Origin: RGIG3040 sp964410675
GTDB lineage: Bacteria > Bacillota > Clostridia > Lachnospirales > Lachnospiraceae
DNA: 52,644 nucleotides
Reading direction: 5' to 3'
Assembly: GCA_964410675.1 (NCBI GenBank)
Contig: CAYPIB010000008.1
Span: 1-52,644, forward strand
Part shown: positions 43,337 to 50,900 of the stretch, piece by piece
How the letters are laid out: the number at the start of each line of letters is the position of its first letter
How positions within the stretch are numbered: the stretch's first letter is position 1
The notes under the pieces: model-generated
Told to the model about the DNA's origin: nothing
Database searches by the model: none
Seen by the model: only the letters and a program-made list of their open reading frames with translations
Translations under genes and position numbers: made by a program

Positions 43337-43879
43337 ATGATGGCAGAGGATGTTTTTTTACAGTTACAGTTAATGAATCAAAAGCAGGAAATGGAATTGC
43401 TTATTTCAGGCAATGAAAAAACGGAAAGATTTGGTTTATCACTAACGAAGGAGAGCGCCAAGGAACTCATGCTTTGTAGAAATGAAAGCCTAAAAAAATA
43501 CCGTCGGGTAGAGTTTGGCAATGGCATTTTAGATAAGTTGATTTTTACCTTTTGTGATTCACAGTATATTATGCAGGAAAATTATGTAGAATCATTAAAG
43601 AAGCTTCAGGATATATTTTATGAGTTTAAAAATGAGGCCGAGGATAAGCTTACTGATGATGAACTCCTTACCTTTATGAAAGAGCAGTTTGAAAGTATCT
43701 GCTTTGGAGATTTGAATTATTTGGAAACAACCTGCCTCGAGAGGTTTGCCGCAGCTATCCGAAGAGGGTACAAAGGCTATAAAAAATCAGGCGGGCATAA
43801 GGAATATGAGCAATTTGATACAGAACAAAGATGGGATAACGAATTATACTATGAGGTGCTAAAGGAATTATTCTGGTAA
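43337..43879 (+). CDS. DUF6323-like hypothetical protein
   Basis: 180 residues, mostly helical and charged, no signal peptide. GLSLTKESAKELMLCRNESL, RVEFGNGILDKLIFTFCDSQ and ETTCLERFAAAIRRGYKGY match, from memory, a family of clostridial proteins (DUF6323) usually encoded next to a DUF6179-type gene, as here 16 bp downstream. Function unknown. Either ATG 43337 or 43340 could start it after GGGAG. Confidence 0.7.
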   Translation: MMAEDVFLQLQLMNQKQEMELLISGNEKTERFGLSLTKESAKELMLCRNESLKKYRRVEFGNGILDKLIFTFCDSQYIMQENYVESLKKLQDIFYEFKNEAEDKLTDDELLTFMKEQFESICFGDLNYLETTCLERFAAAIRRGYKGYKKSGGHKEYEQFDTEQRWDNELYYEVLKELFW

Positions 43880-43895
43880 AGACAGGGGGAGTCAT

Positions 43896-44765
43896 ATGGA
43901 ATATGAAATAGAAGAGCTTCTGCCGATTGTGGCAAAGCTGGCGGATAAATATACTTCAAAAGAAAGCAGCTCGGTAACGTATGAGACAGCAGAAATGCTC
44001 ATGGGTGCCGTGATTTATTGCATCGATGAAGTATTTGAGGATGATCAAAATGCAGTCATGGCAGTGACAAGTACTTTAAAGGCGGAAGAGCTTTATAAAA
44101 AAGGCTGCGATATCGTGATGAAAAAAGCCATGCAAGTGAAAAAAATATATGAAAGTCTTATAAGAGACTTTGAATGGTATGGCTGCAAAAATTATCGGGA
44201 TACTGTTTTATATGGTATACCGGGTTTTCTCAAAAAATATGATCCTAAATTTAATCCAAGAGATCATATCCTAACACTGGATTATCCTTTGCTCATGGGC
44301 AATCCTAATTTAGAAGGTGTAGATCTCATATTAACTTTTATAAAAGGTATTAAAGCAGAAAAACAACTGTTGGATTTATTTCAAAAGCAGTCGATTATAA
44401 AACTAATCAGAAAAATACAGCCGGAGTATAAAAACCTTTATTTAGATAATTTATGCTTTCCTGTTTTATTAAATGTAATTGGATGCATCATAGCAGAAAG
44501 ACCAATTGAGCTGCTTGAATTAAATAGTGCCGATTGTAATAATATTAAGCTTTACTTTGAGGATGATTCGATAGACAGAATAGAATTTAAAGTTAGCAAA
44601 ATAATACAGCTGTTAACCGATAAAATGAAAAATCCGAATGCAGCTCAGTATTTTACTAAGACGGCACGAAGTTATGCGGCAATCATAGTAAATGGTATTG
44701 AAAACAATTCACTCACACGGGTATTTCATGCTAACCAAGGAGGAAATGCAAATGAAACAATATAA
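43896..44765 (+). CDS. DUF6179-like hypothetical protein
   Basis: 289 residues, helical and soluble. Features include TYETAEMLMGAVIYCIDEVF near the N-terminus and YGIPGFLKKYDPKFNPRDH in the middle. I associate it with DUF6179, the usual partner of DUF6323. RBS GGGGGAG. Its 3' end overlaps the start of the CAP-domain gene by 14 nt, so the three genes form one translationally linked cluster. Function unknown. Confidence 0.7.
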   Translation: MEYEIEELLPIVAKLADKYTSKESSSVTYETAEMLMGAVIYCIDEVFEDDQNAVMAVTSTLKAEELYKKGCDIVMKKAMQVKKIYESLIRDFEWYGCKNYRDTVLYGIPGFLKKYDPKFNPRDHILTLDYPLLMGNPNLEGVDLILTFIKGIKAEKQLLDLFQKQSIIKLIRKIQPEYKNLYLDNLCFPVLLNVIGCIIAERPIELLELNSADCNNIKLYFEDDSIDRIEFKVSKIIQLLTDKMKNPNAAQYFTKTARSYAAIIVNGIENNSLTRVFHANQGGNANETI

Positions 44766-45495
44766 GAAAAAAACTAAATTACAAGTGCTTTCCATTTTTT
44801 TAACAATAGCAATTGCTATAGTGGGTATCGGTACCCCTATAGAAGCATCAGCGGCTTCGAGACCGTCGATATGCTCAACAAAAGAATGGGATGTTTTAAA
44901 AAGAGTAAACAAAGAACGGCTGAAGAAAAATTTACAGCCACTTGCCACATTTAAGAAATTTCAAAGTGCAGCGGATGTAAGAGCAAGTGAAGTAACCTCA
45001 TATTTTTCTCACACCAGACCAAATGGCACAAGCTGTTTTACAGTATTGAATGAAAAGAAAATACCCTATGGAGCAGCGGGTGAAAATATCGCAGCAGGTT
45101 ATCGGACTTCTTCAGAAGTAATGAAGGGGTGGATGAACAGCCCCGGACATAAACAAAATATTTTAACTCCACAATTTACGCATATAGGAATTGGTTATGC
45201 AGCGGGAGGATCTTACGGCACTGGCTGGGTTCAGCTTTTTGTAGGAGAAAATGTTTCTAAGCCTACTGTATCCGGTTTGAAATTATCAAAGAAGGGAACA
45301 ATTAAAGCCAAAAAAGGTACAAGCATTGAAAAAATGAATTTATACCTAACCTATAAATCAAAATCCTATGGCACTTGCTATGTTCCGCTCCTAGATAAAA
45401 TGTGCAAAGGTTACAAAAAAACTAAAAAGGGAACTCAAACAGTCAAGGCAGTTTATCAGGGTCGGACAATAAAGTTTAAAGTAAAATTATCATAA
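44752..45495 (+). CDS. Secreted CAP/SCP-domain (YkwD-like) protein
   Basis: 247 residues from the chosen start. A signal peptide (about 1-35, ending EASAAS) precedes a CAP domain (about 44-150) with VNKERLKKNLQPL, SYFSHTRPNGTSCFTVL, GENIAAGY, WMNSPGHKQNIL and the active-site-type His residues of the YkwD family. A basic beta-rich C-terminal domain (about 160-247) may bind the wall. AAGGAGG is best spaced for ATG 44752, not for 44692 or 44746. Family function in bacteria is mostly unknown. Confidence 0.88.
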   Translation: MKQYKKKTKLQVLSIFLTIAIAIVGIGTPIEASAASRPSICSTKEWDVLKRVNKERLKKNLQPLATFKKFQSAADVRASEVTSYFSHTRPNGTSCFTVLNEKKIPYGAAGENIAAGYRTSSEVMKGWMNSPGHKQNILTPQFTHIGIGYAAGGSYGTGWVQLFVGENVSKPTVSGLKLSKKGTIKAKKGTSIEKMNLYLTYKSKSYGTCYVPLLDKMCKGYKKTKKGTQTVKAVYQGRTIKFKVKLS

Positions 45496-45557
45496 TACAT
45501 TCAATTAAGTATTTTCTGTAACTTTTTACGTTATTGCAAATTTGTATGAATATTTTA

Positions 45558-45586
45558 TTGACGCCTGCATAATGATAATATATAAT
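45558..45586 (+). promoter_or_regulatory. Promoter of the aspS T-box transcript
   Basis: -35 TTGACG (45558-45563), 17 bp, -10 TATAAT (45581-45586). Confidence 0.85.
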
Positions 45587-45595
45587 TTTTTTAAT

Positions 45596-45876
45596 GGCGA
45601 TGACGAAGAGAAGTAGCGCAGCTTATCGCTCACAGTGAGTGGAGGATGGTGAGAACTCCGTAGAATGAATTTGCGTGAATAACACTTTACCAGCTGCAAG
45701 CTGAATGTCAAAGCAGTTTTTATAAAGCTGCCCGACTAGTAAGCGCGCCGTACGCTGCACGATAGACAGCAAGGTTTTTCAACCAAGAGAGACTGTAAAA
45801 CAGTAATTCAGGTGGTACCGCGGACAAACACTGTTCGTCCTGAACTTTTTAGTTTAGGATGGGCAGTTTTTTATTT
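45596..45876 (+). promoter_or_regulatory. T-box leader of aspS with an apparent Asn (AAC) specifier
   Basis: Stem I: AGTA (about 45611-45614) followed by GCGCA, pairing with TGCGT (45672-45676) next to GAAT-AAC. By the GAA-N-codon rule, which also fits the metG leader here, the specifier is AAC at 45681-45683. The T-box ATTCAGGTGGTACCGCGG lies at about 45806-45823. The terminator pairs CTGTTCGTCCTGAACT (45831-45846) with AGTTTAGGATGGGCAG (45851-45866) before TTTTTT. TGGT pairs with A73, or by wobble with G73. Confidence 0.9.
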
Positions 45877-45964
45877 GAAATGTATTCAAAATGCCCATCT
45901 TTCTAATTAGGCAGATAGGTATCGCAAATACCTTTTTGCCTCAATCATAAAAAGGAGGACATTT

Positions 45965-47716
45965 ATGAAAGAAGCAAACATTTACCGCACTAAGACACTG
46001 AACAAAATAGGGGAAAGTGACATAGGGGTAACTTTAAAAATCGCCGGCTGGATAGAAAATATTCGTGACCATGGTGGTGTATCCTTTATCGATTTGAGGG
46101 ATATGTATGGAGTAATGCAGGTTGTTATGCGTGACACAAGCTTACTGGCAGGACTTAATAAGGAAGACTGCATTTGCATTGAAGGTGTCATTGAGCACCG
46201 TGATGAGGAGACCTACAATCCAAAGATACCGAGCGGAACGATTGAGCTGGAGGCACATGCTGTAGAAGTACTTGGAAAAGTGTATACGCAGCTTCCTTTT
46301 GATGTGACAGCTTCAAAAGAAACGCGGGAAGATTTAAGACTAAAATACCGTTATTTGGATTTACGCAATAAAAAGGTAAAAGATAATATGATTTTTCGAT
46401 CCGAGGTTATTAGCTTTTTGCGTCACAAAATGACAGAGATGGGATTTCTGGAAATTCAAACACCGATACTTTGTGCCTCTTCTCCGGAGGGAGCGAGAGA
46501 TTATATTGTACCGTCCCGTAAGCTTAAAGGAAAATTTTATGCCCTGCCGCAAGCGCCGCAGCAATATAAACAGCTTTTAATGGTATCCGGTTTTGATAAG
46601 TACTTTCAGATTGCCCCATGCTTTCGTGATGAAGATGCACGTGCAGACCGGTCACCGGGTGAATTTTATCAGTTAGATTTTGAAATGAGCTTTGCAACCG
46701 AGGAAGATGTATTTGAGGCTGGTGAGGAAGTGCTTACTGCCGCTTTTAAAAAATTTGCACCAAAGGGTTATGACGTAACTCAGGCACCATATCCGATTAT
46801 CAGCTACAAGCAGGCAATGCTTGAGTTTGGCACAGACAAACCGGATTTGCGTAATCCGCTTAGAATAATGGATATAACAGAATTTTTTCAGGCATGTACC
46901 TTTCAGCCGTTTCACAAAAAGACAGTTCGTGCAATCAAGGTCCGTGCAGAGATGTCCAAAGGATTTCACGAAAAGCTTTTGCAATTTGCAACAGCTATCG
47001 GGATGGGCGGACTCGGATATTTAGAAGTGAGCGAGGATATGAGCTACAAAGGGCCCATTGATAAATTTATTCCGGATGAAAAGAAAAAAGAAATGGCAGA
47101 TATTGCAAATTTAGAACCTGGTGACACTATATTTTTCATTGCAGATAAGGAAGAAAAGGCGGCATTTTTAGCGGGACAGATTCGAACGGAGCTTGGAACC
47201 CGTTTGGATATTTGTGAAAAAAAGGCATATCGCTTCTGCTTTATAAATGACTTTCCGATGTTTGAATATGATAACGCTGAAAAGAAAATTGTGTTTACAC
47301 ACAACCCATTTTCGATGCCGCAAGGAGGTTTGGAGGCGCTTGCTTCAAAACATCCATTGGAAGTTCTTGCTTACCAATATGATATTGTTTGCAATGGCGT
47401 GGAGTTATCATCAGGTGCAGTCCGAAACCATAATTTAGATATTATGATCAAAGCATTTGAAATTGCAGGCTATACCAAAGATGAGTTGGAAAACAAGTTT
47501 GGTGCTCTGTATCAGGCATTCCAATATGGTGCGCCGCCTCATGCGGGTATGGCACCAGGTGTAGATCGAATGGTAATGCTATTAAGAAATGAAGAAAATA
47601 TAAGAGAAGTGATTCCATTTCCAATGAATGGTAATGCGCAGGATTTAATGTGTGACTCACCTAGTGTAGTCAGCGAACAGCAATTAAGAGAAGTGCATTT
47701 AAAAATAAGGTCATAA
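45965..47716 (+). CDS. aspS: Aspartyl-tRNA synthetase, probably non-discriminating
   Basis: 583 residues, full bacterial form: anticodon-binding OB fold (about 20-105), class II motif 2 (QIAPCFRDEDARADRSPGEF), GAD insertion (about 290-410) and motif 3 (GMAPGVDRMVMLL). The anticodon loop contact reads RDHGG (His36); His there is typical of non-discriminating enzymes, which also charge tRNA-Asn, whereas E. coli has Leu. The RSPGEFYQLDFEMSF form resembles alphaproteobacterial AspRS rather than the usual RQPEFTQID, so transfer is possible. RBS AAGGAGG; T-box upstream. Confidence 0.95.
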   Translation: MKEANIYRTKTLNKIGESDIGVTLKIAGWIENIRDHGGVSFIDLRDMYGVMQVVMRDTSLLAGLNKEDCICIEGVIEHRDEETYNPKIPSGTIELEAHAVEVLGKVYTQLPFDVTASKETREDLRLKYRYLDLRNKKVKDNMIFRSEVISFLRHKMTEMGFLEIQTPILCASSPEGARDYIVPSRKLKGKFYALPQAPQQYKQLLMVSGFDKYFQIAPCFRDEDARADRSPGEFYQLDFEMSFATEEDVFEAGEEVLTAAFKKFAPKGYDVTQAPYPIISYKQAMLEFGTDKPDLRNPLRIMDITEFFQACTFQPFHKKTVRAIKVRAEMSKGFHEKLLQFATAIGMGGLGYLEVSEDMSYKGPIDKFIPDEKKKEMADIANLEPGDTIFFIADKEEKAAFLAGQIRTELGTRLDICEKKAYRFCFINDFPMFEYDNAEKKIVFTHNPFSMPQGGLEALASKHPLEVLAYQYDIVCNGVELSSGAVRNHNLDIMIKAFEIAGYTKDELENKFGALYQAFQYGAPPHAGMAPGVDRMVMLLRNEENIREVIPFPMNGNAQDLMCDSPSVVSEQQLREVHLKIRS

Positions 47717-47719
47717 AGT

Positions 47720-47760
47720 GAAAATAGGCGTCTGGAATTAACCGGAGGCCTATTTTTATT
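47720..47760 (+). terminator. Terminator after aspS
   Basis: AAAATAGGC...CTGG (47720-47735) pairs with CCGG...GCCTATTTT (47741-47755), followed by a T-rich run. Confidence 0.8.
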
Positions 47761-47820
47761 TTTTGTGAGTAAAAAATTAGATTGGGAAGGACCAGAGTGA
47801 CCGCTTTTGTCTTTTTTTAC

Positions 47821-47901
47821 CTTAATTTCTAGTAATTAAGTCCCGAAACAGGCCGAAATCTCACGAAACCATTTGACAAGTATAAAATTACATATGATAA
47901 T
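47821..47901 (+). promoter_or_regulatory. Promoter of the giant gene with palindrome and three 10-bp-spaced repeats
   Basis: -35 TTGACA (47873-47878), 17 bp, -10 GATAAT (47896-47901). Immediately upstream, CGAAA occurs at 47844, 47854 and 47864, exactly one helical turn apart. A palindrome CTTAATT (47821-47827)/AATTAAG (47834-47840) lies just before them. This looks like an activator array on one DNA face. Confidence 0.65.
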
Positions 47902-47968
47902 TGTCTTGAAATTAAAACAAAATGACATCGTAAGAGGGAATTACGAAAGAGAAGAAAGGGAATTCAAG

Positions 47969-50900
47969 ATGAAACGAATCAAACAAAGAGTCACACAAAT
48001 CGTGTCACTCCTGCTTGTTGTGTCACTGCTTACAGGCTTACTGCCGCAAAGCGTGTATGCACAAAAGGGAGGGGCTAAGCCAGAGACGACGGAGACCATC
48101 TACCGCGGCAACGGCTATGAAGTAAAGGCAGCCATAACGGCAGCCTGGGGAACCTATGCGAATATCGATGTAACGATCAAAAACAAAAGCTTAAAAAAGC
48201 TAGAAGACTGGCAGCTTTTGTTAGAAACAGACGTGACCATAGAAAATATATGGAATGCCTCGATCGCCCAAAAGACGGAGACGGGCTATCTCCTGCAGGG
48301 TGCCGGCTGGAATAACAGCATCGGGTTGTTTGGAAGTGTCAGCTTTGGTGCGACCGTCAGCCGGGAAACCGGAGCCGTCAGCCTGCCCGCAGACTGCAGC
48401 CTGTTAGGGGAGGAACAACAGAAGGAGACAGAGGCAGACCCGGACGATGAGGAATCCGGCACATCTCTTGAAACAACGGGAGAAAGCGATGCCGAATCGG
48501 GGACCGCTGCGGAATCGGAGTCAAGCTCCGGCTCCGACCCAGCAGCCGAATCGGAAGCAGACTCCGGCCCTGCATCCGGTATTACAGACCCAGCAAACGA
48601 AAGCAGCCGCCTCCCTTTTGATGTAAAGGAAGAATGGGAAGGGCTGCACTATGCTGTCTTTGCCGGAAGCAGCGACGGCCTGATGATGAATGCAAACGAA
48701 GCCTATATCAAAGGCGATGCCCATACGAACGGCCATTTCACCTACAACGGAACGAAGCTTGGCATCAGCGGCCTTTTAAGGGCCGGAAAGACCATCACCC
48801 TTCGAACCTCAAGCACCAAAGGCTCCCTAGAGACCGGAGAGAGAACGGAATCAGCACCGTCTCTCCCCATGCCGGACATCACCGCCGTCCTCTATGAAAA
48901 AGTAAAAGAAAAGGCAGTGCCGGAGGATGTAACATTTGGGCAGGAAGCCATCAAAGCGGCCGATGACCTGGCGACGGAAGGAAGTCTCCAGATAAACGGC
49001 ACCTCCTTTTACGGGGAGGGAATTGTCTATGCCGGAAACCATATCACCTTTAACGTAGCCGAAGCAGCGACCCCGGATGATGGTGCACGCTTGTTTTTGT
49101 GTGCCGAAAACGGCAACATCACCTTAAACGGCTCTTCTTTTGCTTTAAATGCGACCCTCTACGCCCCAAATGGCTGTGTCACGATCAATGCCAATGAAGT
49201 GACCTTAAACGGACGCATCATCGCGGACCGCATCTGTTTTAACGGCACCTACTTAAATGTGACAGCAGGGGAGCATGATTTTGATGTCATCCGTGATCTG
49301 GTGGCACCCGAAGCCGAGCTTTCCTTAAATGTCAGCGGCAACACAAAGGAAAACCGCAAGGTCAGCCTGGCGGTAACGGAAGAAGGAAATGCTGCGGTAT
49401 TAAAAACAGCAGACGTTGACTGGACGATCCAAAAGTCCGGCAGCACGGAGGCCTTAGAAGAAGCCGGAAGCGGCGTTCAGGCCCAAAAAGGCTGTGTGTC
49501 CATCGACCCGGCAACCGAGACAGCACAGACAAAAGACCTGTTATTCCATCAGGCCGGCACCTATACCGTGACTGCACTGGTTAAAGCCGAAGGAACAGAA
49601 TACGAGCTGACAAAAGAAGTCGTGATCGAACAGGACCGTGTACCGTTAGCCGGCTTTGAGTTAGAGAATGATTTATACGGAAGAGACAGCGACGGCAATG
49701 CGGAAATCCAGTTACAGGACACCTCCGTATCCCCGGATGGCGATACGATAGAAAGCCGCATCTGGGAGGTTATCCATGATGCTAATGATGACGGCATCTT
49801 TGATGAGAAACCACAGATCATCAGCAATGGAAACGAAACAGAAGTGACCTTTGTGACGAACCGTGTGGGCCGCCACAAAGTAAGTCTAACCGTACAGGAG
49901 CACTTCACCGATACCATCCCCTCCCTGCTTCCGGAAGGTGCGTACCAAATGGGTGATACCGCAGAGCGTACCGAGAGCGGCTGTATCTTTGAAGTGACCA
50001 ATGAAGCCCCGGAAGTCTCGTTTGATTTAAAGAAGGAGCGGGCTGCCGACATTGTCCTGACGGTAGGAACCGCCAAGGAAGAGGATATCAGGTTAGCGAA
50101 TGCAAAGCTGGAGGAACTCCGACAGACACTGGAAGAAAACCGAATCAGTGCACGGATCCAGACGGTAAAGACATCACTCGTTACGGCCAAGGATCAGTTT
50201 GCATGGACGGAGTATGACCATTATGATTTCACGGAACTATATGGCATTACTTATCCAAAACACATCATCTTTGAAGGAGATGATGTCAGGATGCTAGGTT
50301 ATACCGTGAATCCGATGAAGGATTTTTTATATATTCCGAGTGAAGATGCAGGATCAAAGCTGTTTGAGTTTGATATACATAAAGCAGAAACAAACTGGCA
50401 CAGTATCAATGGCGGGGGGTTTTTATTTAACACAACGATTGATGAAGAAAATGATACCATCGAAGGCTTCTGTTTTTTAGTGACGCAGAATTACCTTCAG
50501 ATCATTAAGATTAATAAGACCAGCCTGAAGGATTTTAGAGATGGAAAGAAAGGACAGCTTTCAAGCTATGGAAGCATTCTAAAGAGCATCTCATATAAAG
50601 AGAACGGTGAGGAGCATAATATCAAGCTGTCAGTCAATAAAAATCAAGTGATGATCTGGGTTGACAATGCGTTACTTTTGACTGATTTTGTCATACAAAA
50701 TGAAGGCTTTGGACATGGATTTGGTCCGATTGTGAGCCATGCACATCATAGCTGCAACTTGCAGGCGGATTTTACCTTCCGAAATATGAGTGTCCAGACT
50801 GTGGAGGGAGAGCAGTTAGGAGATGCGATAGCAGGTTATAAATGGCGGGAGGGAGCAGAAAAATATGTCCTTCATGTAAGTGATTCTACCATTCCGGAAT

